Shown here piece by piece: positions 25,617-33,694 of a DNA stretch of 64,000 bases. This DNA comes from Aphanothece sacrum FPU1 (GTDB lineage: Bacteria; Cyanobacteriota; Cyanobacteriia; Cyanobacteriales; Microcystaceae): positions 1 to 64,000 of the forward strand of contig NZ_BDQK01000001.1 of NCBI RefSeq assembly GCF_003864295.1, in the 5' to 3' direction. Position numbers and translations under genes: made by a program. The notes under the pieces were generated by a model that worked only from the letters and a program-made list of their open reading frames with translations, was not told the origin of the DNA and ran no database searches. Position 1 is the stretch's first letter, and each line of letters starts with the position of its first letter.

Positions 25617-27236
25617 ATGAAACACTTATTCAAATTGGCGGCTACCATAACGGCGACTGCTGGTGTTATCGCTTTTGGGGCTAATGTGGCACAAGCATTT
25701 AACACTCTTTACCCCACTGCTCAAATACAAGGTTTAAACGGTTGGAATACTGAGTCTATCTTTACTGTGGGAGAAACCATTGATGGTTACACACCAACAG
25801 GTATTTTAGATGGAATTGGAGCCATTAAAATCAATAATGACACCGTTCGGGTTTTAGTTAATAGTGAAATTCGTGATGGAGCAGGGGCATCCTACACCCT
25901 AAATAATGGTGGTTTAACCGTCAATGGTGGTGCGAGAATTCATTATTTTGACATTGATTCTAATACCCGCACCATTAAAGATGCAGGGTTAGCTTTTGAC
26001 CGCATTTTCGATCGCGCTGGACAACTAATTACAAATACCAATCAATTTTCCTCTGGTGCATCCCTCAACCGTTTTTGTTCTGGTCAAAGCTTTAACGCAG
26101 GAACTTATGGTTTCGTTGATAATGTGTACTTTGCTGGGGAAGAAACTAGCGGAGGAACCCAGTATGTCTTAGATGTGGACTCTATTAGTCAAAATCCCTT
26201 GGGTGGCGCATTATATGCAGCACCCGCATTAGGACTAGGTGCTTGGGAAAATGTTACCGCATTAGAACCGACAAATAATAATCAAGTTGCCTTACTCTTA
26301 GGTGATGACCGTTCAGGTGCGCCTCTTTATCTTTATCTGGGTAATAAAAATGCAGTTGGTGACAATAGTTTCTTAGATCGCAATGGTTTGGCACAAGGAA
26401 CTCTCCATATTTGGAAAGCAGATAACGGAAATCTTGATGCTAGTACCTTTAACGGAACTGCAAGTTCTCGCACCGGAAGCTGGGTAGCAATAAGTAATAC
26501 TGGTTCAGGTCCTCAAGGTTATGCTACTCAAGCTGAGTTAGATGCTCAGACTGCTAGTTTAGGCGGTTTCCGTTTCTCTCGTCCTGAAGACCTTTCTACT
26601 AACCCCACAAAAGGTTCTCAAGCGGTTTTAGCTTCTACTGGAAGCAGTTTCGCTAACTCTGCCGATGCTTGGGGAACCACTTATATCATTGATAATGATT
26701 TAGGAAATTTAACTGGTCAGCTTTCTATCCTTTACGATGGAAATGAGCCACAAAACCGAGATTTTGGTCTACGCAGTCCTGATAACTTAGACTGGGCTGA
26801 TGATGGTAATATCTACATTCAGGAAGACCGCGCATTCAGTGGATTCTGTCAAACCAGTGGGGAAGAAGCTTCTATCTGGCAAGTTAACCCCAAAACAAGT
26901 AAATTAACCCGCATTGCTCAGATGAATCGCAGTGCAGTTGCTCCTGCCGGGGTCACTGATAGTTCTCCGACTGATTGTGGTAACTGGGAAAGTTCAGGGA
27001 TTTTAGATGTTACTAAGCTCTTTAACACCAAACCTGGAGAAAAACTCTTTATTCTTGATATCCAGGCCCATAGTCTCAGAGATGGAGTTATTGGGTCACA
27101 AGGACTCGTAGAAGGAGGTCAACTGATCTTTGCTTCTGAAACAATCCCTGAACCCTTAACCCTTCTGGGTGCAGGTACTGCCATCTTTTTTGGTACTGCT
27201 TTCAAGGGTAAATTAGGGAAAGGCAAACGTAACTAA
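25617..27236 (+). CDS. PhoX-like (DUF839) secreted protein with PEP-CTERM tail
   Basis: A 539-residue protein with a signal peptide (MKHLFKLAATITATAGVIAFG, cut near AQAFN) and a C-terminal PEP-CTERM-like sorting tail: IPEPLTLLGAGTAIFFGTAF plus basic end KGKLGKGKRN. The body looks like the beta-propeller of PhoX/DUF839 phosphatases (GGARIHYFDIDSNTRTI, GAWENVTALEP, RSPDNLDWADDGNIYIQED, SIWQVNPKTSKLTRI). Probable role: cell-surface phosphatase or esterase releasing phosphate, supported by a Pho-box-like site upstream. The metal ligands were not individually verified. Confidence 0.75.
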   Translation: MKHLFKLAATITATAGVIAFGANVAQAFNTLYPTAQIQGLNGWNTESIFTVGETIDGYTPTGILDGIGAIKINNDTVRVLVNSEIRDGAGASYTLNNGGLTVNGGARIHYFDIDSNTRTIKDAGLAFDRIFDRAGQLITNTNQFSSGASLNRFCSGQSFNAGTYGFVDNVYFAGEETSGGTQYVLDVDSISQNPLGGALYAAPALGLGAWENVTALEPTNNNQVALLLGDDRSGAPLYLYLGNKNAVGDNSFLDRNGLAQGTLHIWKADNGNLDASTFNGTASSRTGSWVAISNTGSGPQGYATQAELDAQTASLGGFRFSRPEDLSTNPTKGSQAVLASTGSSFANSADAWGTTYIIDNDLGNLTGQLSILYDGNEPQNRDFGLRSPDNLDWADDGNIYIQEDRAFSGFCQTSGEEASIWQVNPKTSKLTRIAQMNRSAVAPAGVTDSSPTDCGNWESSGILDVTKLFNTKPGEKLFILDIQAHSLRDGVIGSQGLVEGGQLIFASETIPEPLTLLGAGTAIFFGTAFKGKLGKGKRN

Positions 27237-27324
27237 TCCAGATTTACCCATAAGACGATCTTAGAGTCTATAGATTGCGTGATGCGTTCTTAACGCATCC
27301 TACTACATTTGGGATAACTTGTTG

Positions 27325-27344
27325 GGGTCAACGGCCGTTGACTC
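27325..27344. terminator. Palindrome GTCAACGGCCGTTGAC between convergent genes
   Basis: A perfect 16-bp inverted repeat at 27327-27342 lying between the ends of the plus-strand PhoX-like gene and the minus-strand peptidase gene. It could fold as a bidirectional terminator hairpin, though no clean T-run follows. The same core recurs as a 24-bp palindrome at 60235-60258. Confidence 0.4.
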
Positions 27345-27351
27345 TTACCCT

Positions 27352-28917
27352 TTATTTGCTAGATTTCGGTAAAATTCGCCCAATGGTGCGATTTTCTTCA
27401 GTAAAGGTTTGTTTGGCTACTCTTTGAATATCCGCCGGGGTAACAGCTTCTATGGCCTGTAACTGGTCAAATAAATTGCGCCAACTTCCCGTTTTAACCT
27501 GATATTCTACCAAAGCGCGAGCCATTCCTAAATTAGAATCAAGCGATCGCAATAAATCAGCCCGTAGTTGATTTTTTACCCGTTCTAAGTCTTTTTCAGA
27601 GACTGGTTCTTTTTTGAGTCTTTCAATTTCTGTCTTTAAGGCAGCAGCTACTTGTTCTACCGTAGCATTAGGAGCAGTTTGGGCATAAAATAAGACCAAA
27701 TTCGGGTATTTATCCCCAGGAAAGCCGTTAAAACCTTGGGCCACCAGAGCAACCTGTTTATCTTCTACTAAAGACTTGTATAAACGAGAGGTACGCCCTG
27801 AACTCAGTAAACTAGCCATGACCTCATAAATAGCATTATCAGGATGGTTTAACGCCGGACGATGATATCCTTCAAGATACCAAGGTTGAGAGGCTAATTC
27901 TAGGGTAACTTCACGGGTTTTGGTTTGAGGAGGTTCAACTTTAGTCACTTGAGGAGGTCTGGGTTTAGCCGGATAACGACCAAAATAAACCTTAGCGAAT
28001 TGTTTTACCTGTTCTGCGTTTACATCTCCCACAATAGCAATAGTTAAATTACTGGGGCCATAATATTGATCAAAAAACTTTTGTACATCCTCACGGGTTA
28101 GATTACTAATATCCTTGTTATAACCAATTACTGGCCGTTTATAAGGATGTTCTGTAAACGCTTGATCTAAAAATGCTTCAATCATTTGACCAACAGGACT
28201 ATTATCAGTTCTAAGGCGACGTTCTTCTAAGATAACCTGTTGTTCCTTATAAAATTCTCGAAATACCGGATCTAAGAATCTTTCTGATTCTAAAGACATC
28301 CACAATTCTAATTTATTGGAGGGAAAACTATAAAAATAAACAGTTGCTTCCGAAGAAGTTTGGGCATTAATTCCTACTCCCCCAGACGCTTCAACAATTT
28401 TACCAAAAGCATTTTGTTGGACAAATTTTAAGGACTGACTTTGAACTTTATCAAATTCTTGAGCTAATTTTTCTGCTTCTTCTGTTTTTCCCTCCGCTTT
28501 AGCCGCTTTCATTTGGGTAAATAATTGATCTAGTTTATCTAAAAGGGGTTTTTCTTCGGCATAATTAGTAGTACCAATTTGTCGCGTTCCTTTAAAAGCC
28601 AAATGTTCTAAAAAATGAGCCACTCCTGTTTTGCCATCAGGTTCATCCACTCCCCCTACATCTGCATAGGTGACAAAAGATACTACAGGTGCGTCATGAT
28701 TTTCCATGACAATGAATTTCATGCCATTATCTAACTGAAATTGAGTAATTCGCTCAATAGCTCGATTAAGATAAGGGGTAATAGAAGAAGAAGGCGCAGC
28801 TTTTGAGGGCATAGCCGGAGTAATTACAGGAAAACTGCTCCACAGCAATAAGACAAGGCTTAGAGTCGTAATATAGTAACTCAAAATACGCGATCGCTTG
28901 AAAAAATTAATAACCAT
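27352..28917 (-). CDS. M16 family zinc metallopeptidase (pitrilysin-like), secreted
   Basis: A 521-residue protein. An N-terminal membrane/signal segment (YYITTLSLVLLLWSSFPVI) is followed by the M16 domain with the inverted zinc motif HFLEH in GVAHFLEHLAFKGT and the downstream Glu in the ASGGVGINAQTSSEATVYF region. The second half is the non-catalytic M16C domain (YGPSNLTIAIVGDVNAEQV). An insert rich in K/E (residues about 130-160) sits between the zinc motif and the distal Glu, as in processing-type cyanobacterial peptidases. Last gene of a probable operon with 28956 and 30479 (gaps 38 and 26 bases). Confidence 0.85.
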   Translation of the reverse strand: MVINFFKRSRILSYYITTLSLVLLLWSSFPVITPAMPSKAAPSSSITPYLNRAIERITQFQLDNGMKFIVMENHDAPVVSFVTYADVGGVDEPDGKTGVAHFLEHLAFKGTRQIGTTNYAEEKPLLDKLDQLFTQMKAAKAEGKTEEAEKLAQEFDKVQSQSLKFVQQNAFGKIVEASGGVGINAQTSSEATVYFYSFPSNKLELWMSLESERFLDPVFREFYKEQQVILEERRLRTDNSPVGQMIEAFLDQAFTEHPYKRPVIGYNKDISNLTREDVQKFFDQYYGPSNLTIAIVGDVNAEQVKQFAKVYFGRYPAKPRPPQVTKVEPPQTKTREVTLELASQPWYLEGYHRPALNHPDNAIYEVMASLLSSGRTSRLYKSLVEDKQVALVAQGFNGFPGDKYPNLVLFYAQTAPNATVEQVAAALKTEIERLKKEPVSEKDLERVKNQLRADLLRSLDSNLGMARALVEYQVKTGSWRNLFDQLQAIEAVTPADIQRVAKQTFTEENRTIGRILPKSSK

Positions 28918-28955
28918 AGGTTGTCAGGAGTGTCAATTTCGTCTAGTTTAACGTC

Positions 28956-30452
28956 TTAAGGCAGCCATTGAGGTTTAAAACCCCGATTTAGTTGTTCAGG
29001 GGTAATTTTGACGGATTTTTGCTTGGCTTTCAATTCTGGTAGAGGCAGTAACCATAATTGACCATCGGCGATCGCTTGTTGATCAAGAGTCATTAAATCA
29101 TTATCTGACTGGGAAGGGTTGGTGACAACCTGATCAAATAATAATGCTACTCCATCAGGAGACATACTCAGTTTGACATCTCGATAGTTAGGTAAAGCTA
29201 ATAACGGCACATCAGTCTTAGTTTTCAGGTTAATAACTGCCAGAAAGGGTTCTTCTCGATATTGTCCGCTTCGGGTTGCAGTTTCTACTAGGTCTATTTT
29301 GATACAGTACAGGGTAGCTTCTTCTCTGGGTTCGATCTCACAGTCAATGATGGGATAGAGACTTCGCAGTATTTCTTGGGGTTTCCCAGTGGGATCAAAC
29401 CAAACTAAAGAACGGGTATAATCTCCATTATCCTTAAGTAAGAGGATTTTTTGACTATTTTGAGAAAATCCCAATATAGTTTGATAATTAGATAAAAATT
29501 GTGGTGATCCCGCTTCTGGAGTTAAGGGAATAATGCCAATACCCCCTTGTTGCTTCACCACTAACCTTTGACCATCAGGAGACACCATAAAGTCTCCCCC
29601 AGGAACCCCTAAAGGTCTAGCTGGTTCTCCTTGTGGAATGATCCATAAACCAGAGTCTGCAGGATTTTTATAATTTTTGCGTTCAACAATAATCGTTTGA
29701 CCATTCTTAGATAAATCAAACTTGACATTTTGATAATCTTGTGCGTTGAGAATAATTTCTAATTTTCCGGCCCGTTGAGACTGACTGACCGAAGTATCAT
29801 TATTAAACCCTGTAGTAACAGTATAAAGTTGTTGTTTGGCTAATGCTTGTCCCCCACTATTAGGCTCAAAAGCACTAAATAATATTTTGTCACTATTAGG
29901 ATAAATTTTAAAGTCGGTAACAATTAGATCACGGGGGGTTAATATGGTTTTTTTCGGTTGATTAATATCCGTAATATTATAAAGAATTAATCGTCCTTTT
30001 TCTTCTCCTTCAATACCAATATAAGCCAAAACTCTGTCACGGGTACTAAATAAACTAACAAAGGGTTCAATCTTTGCTAAATCATAACTCCTTTCAACAT
30101 TTTCTAATTTAATTTGATAGTTAGTTCCATAAATAGGAGGATCTTGTAAAGTATAAATTAATTCTCTTCCTTGCCAACTCATTTTACCTGGAAGGGGTGG
30201 TTCAATAGTCAAATTCTTTTCTACCGTTTCAGAATTAACAGACCGGTTAAATTTTAAGCTAAATACTTTGTCCTGTAAGCCAACTTTTTTATCATTCCAA
30301 CTAAAGTTATAGACTTTAAATGGACTTTTTTCTCCACTGATTATTATAGCACCTATGAGACTACTTAATAAAATTATTCCCCCTAAACAAATCCAATCAA
30401 ATGGTTGAAATTTTTGAAGCCAAATGCTTTTTGTCTCTTCAGTCTGTGTCAT
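28956..30452 (-). CDS. Membrane-anchored Ig-like/beta-propeller protein
   Basis: 498 residues. One N-terminal membrane anchor (FDWICLGGIILLSSLIGAIII) precedes an SbsA-like Ig domain (KVFSLKFNRSVNSETVEKNL; GKMSWQGRELIYTLQDPPIYG) and a WD40/TolB-like propeller with repeats such as VSPDGQRLVVKQQGG, SQNSQKILLLKDNG, MSPDGVALLFDQ. Likely periplasmic or cell-surface. Position between the PlsY/PPDK fusion and the M16 peptidase in one operon suggests a shared envelope role. No enzymatic motif seen. Confidence 0.65.
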   Translation of the reverse strand: MTQTEETKSIWLQKFQPFDWICLGGIILLSSLIGAIIISGEKSPFKVYNFSWNDKKVGLQDKVFSLKFNRSVNSETVEKNLTIEPPLPGKMSWQGRELIYTLQDPPIYGTNYQIKLENVERSYDLAKIEPFVSLFSTRDRVLAYIGIEGEEKGRLILYNITDINQPKKTILTPRDLIVTDFKIYPNSDKILFSAFEPNSGGQALAKQQLYTVTTGFNNDTSVSQSQRAGKLEIILNAQDYQNVKFDLSKNGQTIIVERKNYKNPADSGLWIIPQGEPARPLGVPGGDFMVSPDGQRLVVKQQGGIGIIPLTPEAGSPQFLSNYQTILGFSQNSQKILLLKDNGDYTRSLVWFDPTGKPQEILRSLYPIIDCEIEPREEATLYCIKIDLVETATRSGQYREEPFLAVINLKTKTDVPLLALPNYRDVKLSMSPDGVALLFDQVVTNPSQSDNDLMTLDQQAIADGQLWLLPLPELKAKQKSVKITPEQLNRGFKPQWLP

Positions 30453-30478
30453 TATTAATTATCCATTATTCATTAATT

Positions 30479-33391
30479 TTATAATATCTCAATAATCCCT
30501 AATTGGCCATCTAGACGTATTATTTGGCCATCTTTTAATAATTGAGTGGCATGATGAATATTCATCACTGCAGGAATACCATATTCTCGCGCTATAATTG
30601 CCCCATGAGATAGAGAACCTCCTACTTCAGCAATGATACCACTAGCGCGGGCTAACCAGGGACCCCATCCTGAATCAGTATAGGGAACCACTAAAATTGT
30701 ATTAGGTTCAATTTCTCCTAAATATTGTAGATTTTTACAGATTTTGACTATTCCTTCCACTTTTCCTGGACTTGCTCCAATTCCTCGTAATTGTTGTTTA
30801 GAATTTAAGGGAGAAGGGGTTAACTTTACAGGAGTTGGGGTAATATTTCCATAGACGACATAGGGAATATTGGTTAATTTTTGATTCTCTTCAAATTCTC
30901 TCTGTCTTTGTTCTAATAATTGACTAATATTGTTTTGTAAATCATTTTCTGTTGACTCAATTAATTGTATTATTTCCTCATGTGTTAACAAGAAAATATT
31001 ATTAATATCTTTAATTAATTCCCTGTGATGAAATAATTCTCCTATAGCTAAAAATGACCAACGTAACTGGGCTAATAATTGAGAATAAATTTCTGTAACT
31101 TTTCCTTTTAAATTCAATCTTTTTTGTACCTGAGTAATTTTCCAGTTTCTTATTTTTCTAGAACTCGATAATTTTTGCTCTAAACTATTTTGATTAATAA
31201 GTAATTGAGTAAATATTTTTTTAACTGATGCTGAGTTATCTTTCCAACGGGGAATCGAAATATCAGTCGCAATATCACTTAGATAACCATATTCCTCTAA
31301 AATATGCTGAAAATTTTCGATAATCATATGACCATCAGGATGATTTTCTAAAGATAAAAATAGTGATTCTTGAGTTTCTATACCATTTATATCTATTAAA
31401 TAAATTGTCTGAGAAGCTAAATTTTCTAAAGCTTTTATTGAGGCGATTTCTGGTGTATAACGATTATCAAGATCTTGAGCTGATACCTTTAATATTGTTT
31501 GTCTTAAGGCTAAACTTAAAGGGGCTAAAATACTATAATAAGTCGCTCTTTTTAAGACTAATAAAATAGTTTCAATTCTATCTAATAATTGTGACTCAGA
31601 TAAATCATTAAGAGATTGATTGAAAAGACGAGTTAACGTTGGCTCAAATAAGGTTGTATACTCCTGATTAAAATCTTTTTCTAACTTGGATTCTGCTTTA
31701 AATAAACGGAGTAAACCAGGAGTATTTTGTAAGGTAGAAATCAAAGGAGGTTTACTGAATTTTTCCCCTCTTAATAAAAATTCTAAACTATCAGCAGGTA
31801 ATCCCATTCTTTGAAAAATAGAACCTAATAAAGTAGCATTAAAATAAGCTTGTTGATAATGTAAGGTTGCTGTTTCATTAAAATCTAATCCTTGAGTCTT
31901 CTTTCCTAAGACTAAAGTAAATAAATCTCCCCAAACTCCACAAGTTAACGGACGATTAATAGACCAAGTTAAGGGATGAATGACCCCTGGAATCACTTCA
32001 GAGGCAATTTTTCTTGTCCAAATAGGTTGTAAAGTTGTAATAGATCTTGCTTGTAATAACCATAATTGTTGTCCATCATAAGACCATTCTATATCTTGAG
32101 GAATGCCATGATATAAGTCTTCAATATCTCTTGTTAAACTGGCAACCATTTCAATTAGTTGAGGTGGAATATCCCCCGAAACTTGATCTGGTAAACTCTC
32201 AATTGTTATTACATCATTATCTTCAAATCGTTGAATCATTACCCGATATTGTTCAGGAGTAAATTGTCCAGAAACCACTCTTTTAGCTTCTCCTGGTAAA
32301 GCTTCTACTACCACAATATCATTAACAGGATTCACCGGATCTCGACTAAAAGCAACCCCCGAAAATACGCCTTTAACTTGAATTTGAATTAACACGACCA
32401 TTCCTTGTTCATCTTGTCCTCTATCTTGTCGATATTGAACAGCATTCCCATTATTATAAGAAGTAAAACAATCAATAATTGCAGCTTTTAATACTTCGGG
32501 ATTATTAACATTTAAAATAGTTCTATATTGTCCGGCTGCTGAAGCAGTTTCACTATCTTCTCCTATAGCAGAAGAACGAACCACTAAAGGATAATGAATC
32601 TGTGGATCAAGATAGTCTAATAAAGGTTGAGGATCATCTCCTGGTAACAAGATCCAACCATCAGGAACCTGATAACCTAAGCGTTTAAGATAAGATAACG
32701 TAGCGGCTTTTTGTCCAACTTTTTGTGGTTTTAATAGATTATTTAAAGAGAGAATTGCTTGATCGCCTCGAAAGAATTTAAACATTTTTTTAGAAGAATT
32801 AACTCCAGTTTCTGGTAAATCTAAATCATCAGGAATTTTTTGAAAAATCCAAGCTACTAAGCCTACTAAAATCCAAGACATGATGACATAGTTAGAGTCA
32901 CCAGAATGTCTAACAGTTAAGATAAAAGCAAGTAAAAATAAAGTCACTAAACGACCGATGAATCGATCACGAATAATAGTAAAACTGCCTCCACTTATCA
33001 AAGTAGTTAACAGATTTGCTTGCCAATCATGAACCATTATACCCCAAAATAAATTAGTCGTTCCGGCCCCTTTTCCCATCCAATAACGTCCGACAATTAA
33101 AGCAATTAAAGATATTAATTCCCAGACAGGTTGTTCAGGAAAAAAATGGCGGGCTAATAAAACAGAAATAATACCTTTACCTGCTTCTGATAAAACACAA
33201 AGAATACCGACAAAGGTTCCCCCATGATAAAAAGCAGCAGAAACAGATACATTTTTAGTGCCTAATGTAGAGAGTTTTTGTCCCGTAAAAAAGTGTGTAA
33301 TCCACTCAATTAAAGGAAGACCACCCAACAGAGGACAAAACAAGAAAATTAAGAGAGAACCCCAAATAGATAACATTGATCTGATTGACAA
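30479..33391 (-). CDS. PlsY-like membrane domain fused to PEP-synthase-like domains
   Basis: 970 residues. Residues about 1-185 are polytopic and resemble the acyl-phosphate glycerol-3-phosphate acyltransferase PlsY (LSTLGTKNVSVSAAF, EAGKGIISVLLARHF, GRYWMGKGAGTT). From about 225 follows a pyruvate-phosphate-dikinase ATP-binding domain (VGQKAATLSYLKRLGYQVPD; YPLVVRSSAIGEDS; DIEWSYDGQQLWLLQARSIT). The C-terminal ~80 residues are the phosphohistidine swivel domain (GGSLSHGAIIAREYGIPAV, His active). The PEP/pyruvate TIM barrel is absent, as in rifampin phosphotransferases. A membrane-tethered phosphotransferase is likely; substrate unknown. Confidence 0.75.
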   Translation of the reverse strand: MSIRSMLSIWGSLLIFLFCPLLGGLPLIEWITHFFTGQKLSTLGTKNVSVSAAFYHGGTFVGILCVLSEAGKGIISVLLARHFFPEQPVWELISLIALIVGRYWMGKGAGTTNLFWGIMVHDWQANLLTTLISGGSFTIIRDRFIGRLVTLFLLAFILTVRHSGDSNYVIMSWILVGLVAWIFQKIPDDLDLPETGVNSSKKMFKFFRGDQAILSLNNLLKPQKVGQKAATLSYLKRLGYQVPDGWILLPGDDPQPLLDYLDPQIHYPLVVRSSAIGEDSETASAAGQYRTILNVNNPEVLKAAIIDCFTSYNNGNAVQYRQDRGQDEQGMVVLIQIQVKGVFSGVAFSRDPVNPVNDIVVVEALPGEAKRVVSGQFTPEQYRVMIQRFEDNDVITIESLPDQVSGDIPPQLIEMVASLTRDIEDLYHGIPQDIEWSYDGQQLWLLQARSITTLQPIWTRKIASEVIPGVIHPLTWSINRPLTCGVWGDLFTLVLGKKTQGLDFNETATLHYQQAYFNATLLGSIFQRMGLPADSLEFLLRGEKFSKPPLISTLQNTPGLLRLFKAESKLEKDFNQEYTTLFEPTLTRLFNQSLNDLSESQLLDRIETILLVLKRATYYSILAPLSLALRQTILKVSAQDLDNRYTPEIASIKALENLASQTIYLIDINGIETQESLFLSLENHPDGHMIIENFQHILEEYGYLSDIATDISIPRWKDNSASVKKIFTQLLINQNSLEQKLSSSRKIRNWKITQVQKRLNLKGKVTEIYSQLLAQLRWSFLAIGELFHHRELIKDINNIFLLTHEEIIQLIESTENDLQNNISQLLEQRQREFEENQKLTNIPYVVYGNITPTPVKLTPSPLNSKQQLRGIGASPGKVEGIVKICKNLQYLGEIEPNTILVVPYTDSGWGPWLARASGIIAEVGGSLSHGAIIAREYGIPAVMNIHHATQLLKDGQIIRLDGQLGIIEIL

Positions 33392-33496
33392 GATTAGAGG
33401 AAGGTTCTTTAATCATAAAGAAATAACTGCTATATTATAAACAATTTAACCTTTGGTGACTTTCTGCCAAGGCTAAAATGGTACAATTAACACTTA

Positions 33497-33625
33497 TAAG
33501 TACCGAAGCAAAATTAATTGCACAACTAGGGCGGGTTTTGATATAGTCGTAATGGTTGAGTGACTAAGGTTTTGGCTAAACCCGCCCCTACAAATTTTGT
33601 GTAATTAATTTTGTCTACCTACTTA
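33497..33625. mobile_element. MITE-like element, family C copy 1
   Basis: 129 bp with terminal inverted repeats TAAGTACCGAAGCAAAATTA (left) and, in reverse complement of the right end, TAAGTAGACAAAATTAATTA. The interior contains GGGCGGGTTTTG ... AACCCGCCC as an inner inverted repeat. A near-identical 129-bp copy lies at 47101-47229, and one loose end at 14629. No ORF. It occupies most of the 303-base gap between the PlsY/PPDK and dynamin genes. Confidence 0.8.
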
Positions 33626-33694
33626 TGCCTTTAAAGAAGATTCTGGCTTGATGACCTTGGTCAACTTGATGTTGTAGTAATTGGAAGCTTAATT

